A stretch of DNA of 64,000 nt from Callipepla californica brunnescens. Lineage: Eukaryota > Chordata > Aves > Galliformes > Odontophoridae. The notes beneath the pieces were generated by a model. The model saw only the letters and a list, made by a program, of their open reading frames with translations. It searched no databases and had not been told where the DNA came from. Numbering within the stretch: the first letter of the stretch is position 1; each line of letters starts with the position of its first letter. Below, one piece after another: positions 13,701 to 28,700 of this stretch. Made by a program: the position numbers and the translations under genes. The stretch covers positions 3,000,166 through 3,064,165 of the forward strand of contig JALIRH010000048.1 in the NCBI GenBank assembly GCA_023055505.1, in the 5' to 3' direction.

Positions 13701-16700
13701 GATGCAAACCCCAGACATCCTACTGACTTCCACGGAAGGAGATTGCTCATTTATCATTTCTTCATTTTTCTTTCAATGCTCACGAGAGAAGAAGGAGGGA
13801 ATATACTGAAGGAAAGGCAAAACAGACCACAGCTAGCAAAAGGAGGTGAGGGCCAGCCATGTTTAGAAAGGACACTTCTGAAGCATTCATAGAAACAGAA
13901 AAGCAAGTGTGGAAGGACAGACTATGGGCCCCTTACTTTGATCTGATCACAGAGGCAGAGTAGTGGAGAGAAGTAGTTAAATGATCAATAGGGAAGTCAT
14001 GCCTGGCCTCCTGAGGCATCATGACACAGACAACTCCTGCCTTCAGTTCACTATTTCAGCATAGCTTTCTGAATGGAAGACATCCACATCTGAGGCAAAA
14101 CCAGTACACACACAGAAAAAACACTTCAGGCTGTCTTAAAAGTCCCTGCACAGGAGTCTCTGAATACTGCAGCCACAGACGTCATTGTGTGTGTGCTCCC
14201 ATTGCAATGATGCTGTCACATCCTGTGGGACTGAAACTAGATTGTAGGGCTATCCTCTCTTTGCTTAAAGACACAGTGTTCTGACTCATCCACACACTTA
14301 TGTTTTTGACTACTTTTTCTCATGTTTGTTGAGATGAAAGGTAAAAGAAGAGAGAGATGGAAGGTGCTCAATGAATTCTTTCCATGTACCCAGATGAAAC
14401 CTTATAATGTACTTTTATACACTTAATTGTGTTCAGTATTTCATGGCACAATTGAACTGAAAAAAATTTTTTTCAAAATAACAATTAATTCTGCAATCTG
14501 TATAGTATGATGTCAAGACAAACATACTCTGTCACAAAAGTTAATTTTCTGGGAGGTTTAATTTTTCCACTGCTCTCATCAGGTTTATTCGAGAAAGCTG
14601 AAAAGTAGAGTTAGAAAAGGCAAAGCTAGAATTTTCTGTCGCTTCTGAGTGCAGAGATCATTTTTCTTTTCTTTCTTGTTTCCAGAAAACAAGAAAAATA
14701 ACAGGAATGCACAAAGCCTCTATTATAATTCAACACACATAGCAAAGAGCAGTGAGAAACTTAAGCTGACGTTTGGAATGCTGACAGAGCACTGTTTTTC
14801 TAACAGTGCATAACCCATTAGAGATCAGTACAGATCTCATTATATAACTAGGACTGTATACTAAATAAGAAATTAATTAACTGAGATCAAGGACTTCCTT
14901 AGCCTTAAAGCTCCTTGTCTACTTACTCCTTTCCCAGTGCTGCATTACTGAACAGCTTATTAGTCTTCTCATGTCTTGCAGTACAATCTAGGATAGTGAT
15001 AGCCACGGGGATAATAGGTTTTGCTAACAATATGTTAATATTACTTCCTTGTCTTTGTACAATGCAGAGTTCCAGCTCTGCTGTCCAGGGAAACTACCAT
15101 ACTATCAGCCCTTAAAGTAGCAAGGGTGAGTTCTAGATCTTAAAATAGCGGATTCCAGTTGCTTTAAGAAGAGTCAAAGCAACATTCATATGCACTTTTA
15201 TTTTATTATTATTTTTTTATATTACCGCGAGAAACTACCATGGCAAATATTACCATAGAACACATAATTCCTTAACACAACATCCTGCAAGGGAATATTT
15301 CATTATTTCACCTTCCATGGGATTAGGTCTAAAAAAGATTTATGGAAGCAAAACCACTCAGATCATATATTTTGCTTTGCAGAGAAACTCCTTCACAGCA
15401 AGCAATTGCATGTTGACTCCATGAGACCTAGGTCCCCTGATAACTCTTTCCAGAAATGAAATGTCAAAGCTGGGTCAGACAAATTCCCAGGAAAAGAGGC
15501 ATCAGAGGATTATAATATTAACATTAAGAGTTGTTCTAAAGATGGAGAATAACAGCATGCCAAAGACAAGGCCAACATACCAGCAACCATTCTCATCGAC
15601 AGACATTTTACCACCTGACTGCTTCCTCCTCTTTCAGTACATCATCAAGTACTGGGTTAGTGAAGGGGAAAGATATATGACAGACAAGAGCTTCTCAGGA
15701 AGGTCAGGTGTTTCAGACACTGTAGACACACTGCTCTTTAGTACACCAGGCAAACCTTTGCTAACAAACATAGGACTCTGAATTATATACGTAGATAAAT
15801 AATATATATTTCATGTGTATATGAAATATGCTGTGCCTGCCTGAAAAGCAAAGAGATACCTGAGACATGGGTGAATGAGTTACACCTGTTGATACAGCTT
15901 CTGGCTTGAAAGGGTCAAAATCCAGATCTAACAAAGATTCTTCTTTCTTAGTTTCAGGAACTTCATTCTGTTAGAAGAGAGAAATAACCCTTGAAAAGCT
16001 CATCTCTCAAATGCTGTCCCAGGATATACAATATTAAAAGCTCCAAGAAAAAACAAAAAGCAAACAAACAAACAAAAAAACCCAACAAATTTTCAAGCTG
16101 CGTTGCAAGCAAGGATGGGAGGAAACCCTGAAGACTTTCCTGAACTTTTAACCTTATTTGTATGAGCTTCGTTTTTATGATGCCTTTGTTTTCTGCATAG
16201 TGCACTTTTTCCTTTTCAGGCTACACAAACTGCAGCCCTCTTGAAAAAGTGCCAAGTGTTCACTGTTTGACTGTGAAGGCTGTTTTAAGTGCTTTGAGTC
16301 AGACACAAAAATTAAAAACACTGCACAGATCGTGTCTTACACTTTAATGTGTGAATCTCTTCCCAAATACAAACATTACTCATAAGTCCATGCAGGAGGA
16401 CATAAATGCATTTGAATTAAATTTCAGTTCTGAACATAAATAAGAATTCAAATGTATTGCTGCACTTAGCACTAAACTGTAAGAAACATCTTACGTAACT
16501 AACTAAATCTTGGTACCTTGATCTGCTCTTACAAAACTGGATTACACGTTAGAACCTTTTTTTGTTTAGAATTAATGAATTAACCAAGGCCTCTGAGGTC
16601 ACTGTTAACATCTATATTGGTTCAGTGGACTACAGATCTTTCCCTTTGTAAATTAACATAAGCAAATAATTACCATGCATCAACACAAAATATTATTTTC

Positions 16701-19700
16701 AATCAGTGTGAAACTATAGCTGAGATTTAATCATCAGAAATGATAAATATTCTGGGCACACAGTTTTAATAAGAAGGCTGCTCTGCCTGCTGCTGGTTGT
16801 TCAGTGTTTATTAAAGAGAGAGAAGCTTGTCTTTGATGTACAGAATATATACGTCGTAATGAAATAGAGTACTATTTTGAAAAGTGTTCAGATCAGAAAT
16901 GGTACCACTGGAAATGATTTGTACACCTACATTCATACGTTATCTCACAAGAGAAAGGTAAAACAGAGCTAAAACAAAACTGCACATAGCCCAGACACCT
17001 GTCCCTGACAGGTGGGAAGGGAACAGCATGGAGCTGTGTCAGGGGAGTGGCAGCTGAGGGTTAGGGACAGGTGCTTCACTGAGCTGGTGGTTGGGCAGTG
17101 GAACAGGCTCCCCAGGGCAGTGATAATGGCACCAGGTTGCCAAAGATAAAGGAGCTTTTGATCTATGCTCTTGGACATGGGGTTTGGATTTTGGGCGTTG
17201 CTGTGTGGAGCCAGGAGTTGGCCTCAATGATCCTTGTGGGTTCCTTCCATCTCAGGATATTCTATGACTCCATGAGACTTCAGGAGAAGGGAGTGTAACT
17301 TTGCCTGCCTTATTTTGTATTCTTCCCTTGGCCTCTGCCTTTGTACACTGGTGACGACAGATAACTGGTATGACCCATTGATGCTGGTGTCATTTTCTCA
17401 CATTTTGAAAGGTCAAAACCAAAACAACCCTCCCCACCAGTAGCCCTTGCTATGTCCATTCTCATATGCCTTTCTGATGTGTTCAGATTTCATCACAAAT
17501 GTCCTTGAGGCATTAAAATCATAGAATCACTTCAGCTGGAAGGGACCCTTAAAGGTCATCCAGTCCAACTTCCCTGCAATGAGCAGAGATATCCACAGCT
17601 AGATTATGTTGTTCAGAACACCATCCGGCCTGACCTTGAATGTCTCCAAGGACAAGGCATCCACGACATGTCTGGGCAACCTGTTCCAGGGCCTCACCAC
17701 CCATACCGTAAAAAACTTCTCCCTTATATCCAATCTGAATCTCCCCCCTTTTAGTTTGAAACCATTTCCCTTTATCCTATCACAGCAGACGCTGCTAAAG
17801 ACAATGCCCCTTCTTTCTTATACCACCCCCTTAGATACTGAAAGGCCACTCTCAAGTCTCCCCAGAACCTCCTCCAGGCTGAAAAGCCCCAGCTCTCTCA
17901 TCCTGTCTTCACAGGGGAGGTGTTCCATCTCCTGGATCTATTTAGTGGCCCTAACATGTTGAGGCTTACACTGCCAACATTATTTACTCCTAAGACAACA
18001 ATGAAACCAGACAGCAGCCCTTTTCCACAAGGGCCCAGCAGTGGCTGTGTACTTTCTTCCTAGTATGGGAGCTGCCCTTAATTTGTTAATTGTGTGGGAA
18101 CTTAATTATAAAAAACTCTTTCTTCCAAATATGTAGCTATGGAATAGATGGCAGTACCTTTTTCTCCTCTCCAAGTCACATGCTCAAATTCCCTGAAATA
18201 TTTTTTTCATTGCTATGCCTATATTCTTGTGTGTTGGCAAAACAATTAGTACAAAAATAAAAATTCATGTGAAAATAAAAATTTATAAACATTCAGCATA
18301 AGTTCTGGGTCTGAATATTTCTTCATAGACTATCAGACATAACCTCGGATTTCAGAGTTGTAATTACCATAATATGAACGATCTATTATTAAACAACCAG
18401 CACAACTGCATGAAGTCTGAGTAACTGAATGCAAATTATGAGAACTTATTTTACACAACTCTGGGTTTTGTGGTCGTTTTTGTTTTTTTCTATGAAATCA
18501 TTTTAAATTTCATAATCTAAAAGTAACAAACTAAAAGTCATTCTGATCACTTAGTTGTGTAACTAATGTTCCTATTAATCAAAACCAAACAAATGATTTA
18601 TCTTGTTGGTGTAGCCTTTTACACCTGCAAATAGCTGATTAAAAGAGCAAAGTTCCTTTCTTTTTTCTAAGAAACCCTCCCTAAAATAGGTATACATTTT
18701 ATTATTTTGGTGGAAGAAACAGATACAACCAAGGATGAGATGTTTGGGATTTGAAAAAAGGCATATTAGATTAACTTTCCCTTAGTCATGAAACCTGAAT
18801 TTATTTAAATTCAGTAGTTGCAATTCATAACATTTTTAGTCAAATATCTCACCAGTAAATTTCATTTCTCATTTGAAAACTCATTTTTTTCCCATACACT
18901 AGCAATTCTACCCTTTTAGAATGATTATTCAAGGCCTACTCAAAGATAAAATATTGTCTGTGCACTTTTCAAGTGAGCATGAAAGGATCACTGTGTCCCT
19001 GCCTTCTAACAAAACCCTTTGTCTCCCACTCTGCTGAGGTCAGCCATATGTCCTTAGCATTGGAGAACAGGTGACTGCAAGTTTGGACCCATACACCATC
19101 CTCTGTAGCTTACCTGTGATGGAGTCGTCACATTGATTTCTGGGACAAAGTTGTCATCAAAGAGGTTAATGATGTTCTCCTGCTGCAACTCCTTTGTAGG
19201 TGTGAGCTTAGGCAATGGAGGAACTGGAGGACCTTTTCTCAGCTAGACAGACAAGAAAAATATCACAGACTAGTTTGGGGATAAATGAGAGATTTAAAGT
19301 AAGTCTAAACAGCTTGAGTTAGGTTTTGTCTCTGGTACTTCCCCTTAAATGTATGAAAAAAGGCATGGAATCAATGACAAGCATGACTGCTTATCATTAA
19401 GTGCCTTGAAGGAAACAATGCACAAAAAACAAAACAATTTTTCTATTTTTCAATTAAAATTCAATTAAGAATTCTTAATTTTCAATAAAGAATTCACGCA
19501 AAAGCATTTCTTGACTGATTTTTTTCTGCTGTAATGAGAACACAATGCCATGCACTTTATTTCCTATGCAGCCCACTGCTGGATGAGCAATACTGCACAG
19601 AACCAGGTCTTTTCAGCTTTTTTCCTTCTTAAAATCATTTCAGTGTATCTTTGGGATTTTCTCCCCATCTTCCTGTTGCTACCTTGTAAAGCCTACTTAA

Positions 19701-22700
19701 TGCTAAGAACATACCACCCCTGTGAACCACAGCACCTCAAAGTGCTTAGGTCACTAATTCTCTCCAATCTCCACAGATTCATGCGACTGTGACAAACGTA
19801 TTGCTTGGATTAATACTAATCACCAGATATTTTTACAATTCTGTAAAAAAATAAAATAAAATTCCAAAAGAATTCCTCAGATGATGCAACACCAGTAAGA
19901 CTAAGCGGAGTTTTATCCAACAAACAGCACAGTTCACAAGACCAAAGAAAACAGGTGTGCTCACATGCTTTCTAAATGCATAAAAATCAACACAGAAGCT
20001 TGGCCCCTTTCTGAAAACATCAGCATCATCAACGTATGTCTTGTCTTTCATGTTTTCACGAACTATCATATACAATTTCCATGGTACAGAGGATGCCTTT
20101 AATGAAACTGACGATTTCAGTGATACTGGGAAGAACAGAAATTACTCCTGCATCATCAAACTTCTCATTCTAGTGTTGGTAACAACTAATAAGCCTTTAA
20201 TTATTGGTAATTATGTCAACAGCAGTATTTAAACTAGCTCTGTTTTTTATGGTTTCAGAGGGAAATCCATGTTGGCAGACCAACAATACTCCTTGGCTAG
20301 GTTTTTTGTTTTCCATAGTAAGTACGAATTTGAACAAGGCTGATGATGAGAAAGACACAATGTATTGAACTTCATGGAAGTTCTAGAAATTGATTTTTCA
20401 AGTAATCACCACTGGGCCTTTAGAGACTATGCAAGTTTTTGAAATGTGTTCAGTTTAGGCGCAACAAGTGCCTCCAGTTCACCAGCTACCTTAAGTTTTC
20501 CTCATTCTCCTTGGTTAAAGAACAAAAAACATTTTTCTACCCGTGCTTGAGACACAGAGATGAACAACCAATGACCCATATAGAGCACAGTGTTTCTCAG
20601 TCCATGCCAAGATGGAAAACACCACTGTATACATTATCTCAGCTGTCATTTACTTAACAACAGACAAGTTTCCTTTGTTGAGTTTCTACTTACCTGTGTG
20701 GGTGACTTAGGCCGGGCAGGTGCCGGAGATGCTGGTGCCAGCATGTGATTGGGACTAGCAGTAGGGCTAGGAAGGGGAGAGACCTCCTCTGGTGGTGATG
20801 GTGTTTTTGCAATGCGGAGTGGACCTGAATCACTGGACAAGAATCAAAGTAATGGTCAGGACATGCATATCATGCTACTTTATTATTAGCCTTGACAATT
20901 TGAATAGTTGAATGCCTGTGACCACAAAAGTCGATATACAGTGGAGATGAACCGAATCACTATACATTCACTAAAATTTAAACTGCAAGTATATACAACC
21001 AAAATCTATAAGCGATCTATAGTTTCGAATGATGTTTTAATTTTTCAGTGACTTTTATTTTGGAACATTTGCTGCATCTGCTTACCTGAACACTATACCC
21101 TGACAGAAACTCAATTCCTGCATTTTTTTTCCTAAATTTAAAATGATGTTTTATGTAGAAGTTTGCAACTATCATCAAATGGGAGCTGGAATTGCTGCCT
21201 TCATTTCACACAGTTCTCAAAATAAAAGGCTTTTTAAAGACAAAAATCCCAGAAGATGATACTCCAATGAATAATGCAGATAGCTCAGCAACTTCAGGAA
21301 GGTTTCAATAAACTAAAACACATCCAAGATCATTATACAGCTGTAACTCTTTAGATGGACAACTCAGCACAGCTACAAACAAGCAGTAGTAAAGAGACTT
21401 CAGCAGAGCTCTGCTGCTACTAAGAAAAGATCTGATGAAGTCCTGTCCTCTAAACAGATTTGTTCTTCTCATGAAAGGACCTGGTGCAAACACTGAGACA
21501 TACTCAGCTACTTAGTGCTGAAAGCTTACAACTCAGGGAGGCTATAATCTACAGCATTCAACAGCCACAATACTTGGTAAGAGCAAGTCCTACACATATT
21601 CAGCAAGAACAGAAGCGCTACATGATGGAGGGAACCACACCATAAACATGTTCCTAACACAAGTGCAAGGAAAAATAATTCCTTGGAAAGGGCAAAGTCC
21701 ACACTCACCACCTCTTTCTGTGGAAATATTAAAGAAGAAAAAATAAGCAGTTATTAAGAAACTTCTTTCCTGGGTGTGATATTTGTCTTCAAGATAGAAT
21801 ATTCAATAGCATACACATTTTTAATATCTTTCTTTTTATACGGTACTTTAAAGGAAAGATAATGTCTAATATCTATTTCTCACGTATTTAAAACGGAAAA
21901 CTGTTTCATCTCAAAGTGGCTCACTCCTCAGTAATGTTGTAGAGCAGTACAAAAATATTAAAACTCAAAATCTGTTGAGAACTTCAGGAAGGCTTTGTGA
22001 ACAGTACATGAAAAAATATTATACTGTGTATGAGTTATTAATCTTACAGAAGTCTGAAGGATAAAAACAAATGAACAAACAAACCACCACTCAAATCTGA
22101 TGACCTATAACTAGAACTTTTTCACATGGGATCTAGTAGAACTCACATATAAGAGTAATATAGTAATTAAAAATATTTTTACAGAGCATTTTTAAGTAAG
22201 AAGATCACAAAGCATTAATCTATGCCTAGACATTTGCAGCTAGAATCATATTATTTTTCTCTCTCACTGATGGGAAGAAAAATTCAGTGGTAACAAGAAT
22301 GTGTGCATGCTGGGCAGAGTCTCAGAGACACATGCAGCCAGAATACTTTTTATATTACAAAAACTACTTCAAGTTTTCCAATATTATATAATTTTTATTC
22401 CATAACAATATTTTATGAATGCTCTATGGGAGATGTAGCAATCCCACAGGGACAGGAAATGGCGATACATGAGTTGTCAGCTCAGGGTGCAGGAGTGTAT
22501 GAGCACAGATTAACACTGAACTAATCCAATACAAAAATTCTGGATGCATTTGTAATATCAGAGTTCTAAATTTTGCTCAAATATTTTTGTACTTTTAAAA
22601 TGAGATCAAAAGAAATGTAGAAATGTCAGCCATATGTTTGAGGCAGATGTTGTGCTCTTGGACAGTCTTAATTGTTACTAATGTGAGCCTGGCTTGAGGG

Positions 22701-25700
22701 CAAATTAACAGTAGCCATAACATTGTTCTGACTGCTTCTGGATGAGCTAGGACTGCCTTGAAATTCGGGATTTATGCATTCGCTCTAATTATCACTGTGT
22801 TTTGACAAGTGCCACTTCTATAATATCAGTCTTTTCTGGCTATCATTATTACAGTACTGAGATCAAGTTTGGGCAGAAAGGCTTTGTTCTTTGCTAGTAA
22901 TGAATGTCAGAAATAGTGCACTGGGTTCCAATGACCTTAAGAAGGCATTATCTGATTTCCAGCTTTCTTGGTTTTGCTTTTATTTTAAGGCAAATTTGCT
23001 CTTGGAAGTCATTAGAAGTATGGCATTTTGTGACATTCTTTTTATTTTGTCTTTTCAGATTTTATGATATACTCAGATCACATTTCCTGACTTTTCCCCA
23101 TAAGCAGAGGAGATAAAACATGACATAGAAAGGTCAACATTCTCACCTAATCACATGCCTTTAGGTGCTGAAAACACACCTAATATTTCATGACTCTTAT
23201 AGTTATTCTGAGAGTTAACAACGTCATAGAAGACTAACACTTAAGAATAAATGGACTGCATACTAAGCTGGTGCAAATTGGTATTCTAGGCTATGGTGAA
23301 ATAGGGTAAACTGCAACAGTTGAAAATGTTCGCCCTTTTCATTTTTTAAAATGGAAAAAATAAGTAGGTAATGAAGAAGGTTTTGCAGCTTTACTGCTAT
23401 TGAAAACAGCTTCATCCAAGCTTCATCTATCCTCCTGTATGAAGAAACCCAGAAATTGGGTTGTAAAGCAACCACAATATATTATGTAGGTGCTTACTTC
23501 ATGTGCTGAAATCCACATATCTTACTGCAATGCAATTCACTAAAATAAGAAACAAAGTCACCTTGGTGCCCCTTGAATGGTGAAGGCCTTGTCTGCATGC
23601 TGATCTCCCAGCTTCGTCATCACTTCATACAGTTTATGACATAGCTGAGAAAATAAAACACTTGTCTGAATTTAGACGAAGCATTATGGACATGATTAAA
23701 AACATAGGTGACAAATCTCATCTGCTCACTTCTCTGATTTCTTTAAAATTGTAAATAGTTCCTTACAAAAAATAAGCAGTACTATACATAACAAAAGTCT
23801 AAGTGGAAACCTACTGTAATGCACGTAAATGTTCTCAAAGGCAACAGTGTTTCAAAAAATAAAAGTTGATTTTCAGAGAACGAGTCAATAAACGTGACTT
23901 AGTGCTGTCAGCTTTTTCATAGAGGGAGTTACCTAAAGTTTGAAGAAACTTGTAGCAGAGACGATCCATGTTTTCCCCTCAAAAAGCTGATCTCAACTCA
24001 CATGAGACTTTGATCAAGCAAGTTTTCCATGCCACTTTGCTTCCTGCAAGTTAATAGGCTACTACAGATAATACACTACCAATTAGTAAGGTACTTCATT
24101 CAAAAGACCCTTATTGAAATCGCTTAATTTGCCTGACAGCAACAGATGTAATGAATTGCTGACAGTGTATATACTGGTCCTGAAGGATGTAATTGACACA
24201 TTTCTCATGTACTGATTAAAGCAACGAGACGCTTAGCAATTGGACATGGAAAAAAATGCTGTAGGCTAAAGTGTGCTAGGAAGAACGGAGAACAGATTAA
24301 AATAAAAACGTAACGTAGTGTTGCAATAATAGCTATAACATGCACCATTTTCTAAGATTGCATGGGTTATCTTTTTCTTCAGGAAACTACAAAAAAGGCA
24401 AGTACGAACCAATACGAAGATTATACTGCAAATCTGGGTCTAGGGCAAATTTTCGTCTGTGCTGCTGCTAGTTTTTTAGTGCTGTGTTAGAAGACATTTC
24501 TTTGCTGTTATGTATAGCACACAATCCATTATACATGAGATATTCATTTTACTTACTAAAGCTATTTCCTTGTGAAACTTGGCTTCAAGGCTGGATACAT
24601 TTTTGAAGGTGTTCACATAAAAGCCAACTCGCCTATGGAGGATGGCACAGGGAAAGGAGAAAGAGAATAAAAGATGAGGGTAGCAGAGACACAGAAGAAA
24701 ATAAATTATTTTATTTTCCCAACTACAAGCAACATCCTTGACTACTATTCTCAGCAAAGCACAACGTTGGGTTGAACATCGTAACTTCAAACTTATTTGT
24801 GCCTTACTATTTCTGTTTGTGTTTCACACTGCATAGAGTGATCAAATAGTCCACAGTGGGGGGCTTCAGCTTCCTTAAGAGCATCTGGGTGTGTTTTGGG
24901 ACACCTATAAGGTATACAGCTCAGTACTGCCCAGGGGTAAATGTCCCATGCTCAGTCCACCCTAATGAAATCAAGCCTGAAATACATGCATATGAAAGAA
25001 TTTAATTTATAATACAGACATTTTTCCACATGTATTCAAAACTCTGCCTTCCCAGGGTGAGTGACTATATGCCTCCCATACATTATAAAAGTAAGGAGTG
25101 TTGTCATAGGTTTTGAATTATTCTTTCTCCTATTTAAAGCTTTCAAGTGTAATTTCTCCAAGCTTTTGCTAGCCAAAATTGTCTCTGGCACAAGAATAAG
25201 CTTGCAGTATGTCAACTTATTCTTCCTGAATAATTTTAATACCTAAAAATAAGACCATGAAAGCATTTGCTACCTAAAGCACAGTTTCTAAACTATGCAT
25301 ATTACTCAAATTAAATTTTATTTTTCTCTTGAGACAAACGAGCGGGCAACATATATTGAAATAAAAGGTTTCACAAGCCTGTAAAACAAATATCTCAAAG
25401 TGTCAAGGATCTTTTCAACCTGAACTAGACAGAAGCAGAGCAGGAGAACTCTCTAGTGATCTCACATTTAACAGGAATTAATTTAGAAAGCAGAGAAGAC
25501 AAAGGATACTTCAGTAATTCACAACATATTTTCACTCCAGACTGACATTTGATAAAGAACACAGTGCACTAATGAGAGGCTCATTTCTGTATTGCTTTTC
25601 TTCTCCTGCTCATTTTGTATGCATTTTCTGTATTAATACAGCCCACAGTTATACATCCCAAATAAATGAACAATTCCATCAAATGATTTTATATCAAGAA

Positions 25701-28700
25701 CGTATTCAGGGCAAAACTACAAAATGTGTATTCTGAAGTAATTATAATTATTGTTTTTCTTTTCTCATACTGCATTGGCAGTGTTTCATAGAAGATTGAA
25801 AACAACAGTTGCCATTAAATCTTTATACCTTTGTAAATGTCTTTGCTTTGACACATTTTACAGAAAAATGACCTATAAATAGACCCACAGCAAATCTTCT
25901 CGAGCGGTGTGTGACTGCTCTACACTGTTGCTCTTGACAGTGGATATATTTGATCCTTTATCAATAAGTGTTTTTTTTTGTTTGTTTGTTTGTTTCTTGA
26001 AAGGATCAGGTACCTACCATCAAAGTTTCTGAGAAAGGTGATGGAAGCAGTGGGGTTTTAGTCATGATATTGTTTCACCTTATAATAAGATATGACTAAG
26101 AATCTTACGTACCAAGATATGCTGAAGGAAATAAGCATAAATACATTCACAGTAAGTATTTTAATTTTGGATCTTTATAAGGCATTTTCCATGTTACTAT
26201 TTCAAATGACAGGATTTCAAGGACTTTCTACCAGCTTGTTAGAATCCCCTCATTCCCTTTCCTTAGTCTCCCTTTAGGCCTTTAAGGCAATGTCTGCCTA
26301 GGCTTACCGTGACCACAGAGATGGCAATTCTTCTTGCAAATCAGTGTTAAACTCTTCAAACACTTTCTGTGCTTTTTGAAACTCTTCTTCTGCCTAAAAC
26401 AAAAAAAGGGTGACTTCTCCTATCACTATAATACAGAGTAAAACCTGGAAAAGCTGTTTCTGTCACGTGGTGGGATATATATACATTTTTTTTTCGTGAC
26501 TCAATTTGAATTTTTATTGACCAAGTATGTGACTCAGTCCTAAAATAACAAAGGCAACACAGGACTTGCTGTCCCCTAAATCCCATCAAAAGATAATGAT
26601 AGAGCTCAAATAGGACTCGCTCCTAAAATTGGCTGTGTGCCCTCCCCATCCACCAAAATACTCTATATACCTTTATGCTTAAGGATAACCTCTCGCTAGT
26701 TCTAATTCTGAAAGAGGAAAAAGAAGAGAAACTTTGGGACAGTTCTGCACAGAACTGGAGTTCTCAAAGTCATCAGCCACATCCTTTCTAGTGCACTACC
26801 TTGGTAATCCTGCCTTCATCTTTTCTTTTGGAGCTCTGCAGGGCTTCTAGGTGATGCCTTGCACTGTCGTAGTCCACTAGCTTTCTGCTTCGTTTTGCAA
26901 TACGAGTCTGTACAGAGGTAAAAACGAAAGTCAGTACAACCCACTTCTTTTTTTAAGTTATTTCACCTAGAAATCATTTAACATGTTTGTATTCTCCTTC
27001 ATCCGCCTGTTACCAGCTTACTATAATATCATTAAAGAACGTTAGCACGCAAAAAAAAAAAAAAAAAAAGAAGATAAACTAACAATCTTATTTTAAATAA
27101 GAAATACATATACAGATGGTTTGGAAGGCTGTTCTGTGGGTGTGGTGAGATATCAATGTTATGCAAGACTTATCTCATTCTCCAGAATAAGTGGACCTGT
27201 TAAACTCATGGTAACACTGTCCTTTTACCTTACATATAGTGTGTAAATTCAATGAATCGTTAACATAGTTTTTTTAGAGTAGGATAAAAGCTTAAAATAT
27301 AGTCCTTAATACAGTTTCTCAGATACAGAAGTTACATATAATTCATCAGGACCTTCTGACATAAAATAGGAATTTTAATTTAACAGTTATAATTCTCTTG
27401 CAACCAAGCAAATGTCCTCTGTTATGAGCTGACTTTACAAATTTCCATATGACAACAGTAACTACAGTGAATTCTATGCACTGAGAGAACATAAGCCCCG
27501 TTTGACTTAGCAGCAAGTCTGAAGCTGAGTATCTGTAATCTAGGGTTTTTTTCTGATGTAAATGGCAAAGGATATGGCTGTACAATAAATGCTTGACTCT
27601 AAATCCTCACAAAGAATTTCCAGCTTTGTCCATACAGTGATATCAAAATACACATACTTCTACCTCACACATTTAATGATACTTTATCCTCATTTAGAAA
27701 ACATTAATCCCATTAACAGTCTCTCCTCACATGTAGCACAAAGTCTTATTGCACTAATGAAGTCAGGAACCATAGCTTAGTTAAGAGAAAGATATTTAGA
27801 CACCCATAGGTGTATCTAGTCAATAACAAAAGGCTTGCTTTTCATGTTGTAATTTGTCTAGCATTTTAACAGCTGAAGAGTTTGGTTTGTCCCTTTTAAA
27901 TTCAGTGAGAATTGTCTCATATCAAATAAAACTGGAACAGGAAAAAATATTGTAAATTTTTGTTTGTACACAGGCTGTTTTACATCCAAGTACTACAGCA
28001 TGAAAATTATTTTGGAAAATCAGTGCAGTCTGATGTCCAGAATCAGCATACATAATAAGACTGTGATCACTGCAGAAATGAATGACCCTCCCCATTTTTC
28101 TTTGGGTGTAATCTAATTTTATATCTATTTTATGTCTCAATGGTGACTGGTGATATTTACAAATTGTCCTTTGTAGGTAAGCATTACTGTACTTTGATAT
28201 CAGGAAATTGTCCTAGATATGTATCCAAAGTCAACAACGACCCATCCACAAGTTTTTGATGGAAGTCCTCCCAAAGTTCATCACATTTCTGTAAAGACAG
28301 ATCAAAAGAGAAAAAAATGCACTTTATAGTTTAATTCCACTTGAGATATAGAGGAAATACACACATAAATGGTACAGACTAATACTTCTGACATTTCAAA
28401 AAGTGTTTGTTTTTTTTTTTGTGGCAATAATCAGAATCGAGCTGTAAAGTAAATTATAAAAGCACCTTTCTATTTCAAGCTTTAATTAAAAACAAAAACG
28501 AAGTTTCATTTCAAAAATCAATTGTTCTTTTTTTTTTTTTTTCCATTTTTTTTTTTTCAGCTAGTAAATGCTATATGAAAACAAGGGTATCATGGATTCG
28601 AAGTCTTGGGATTTCAGATTCCTGAGGATTACCAGTGCAGAATCTGAAGCGGCTCTAGCATTGACTCCGCTCAATGATGATAAACTTTCCTTACTGAGGA

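Larger units (their letters stand above)
15968..19113 (-). other. AMPH intron 11
   Basis: Contains two CR1 fragments in opposite orientation (17000-17278 plus, 17517-17963 minus) separated by about 240 bp. The rest is AT-rich without recognisable content. Confidence 0.75.

Noticed and set aside
17606..17962. 118-codon plus-strand open frame
   Set aside because: Lies wholly in a reverse CR1 fragment; not CR1 protein in the correct orientation.
27051..27069. 19-base A tract as the tail of a processed retrocopy
   Set aside because: No coding or gene-like sequence adjacent and no flanking duplication seen.
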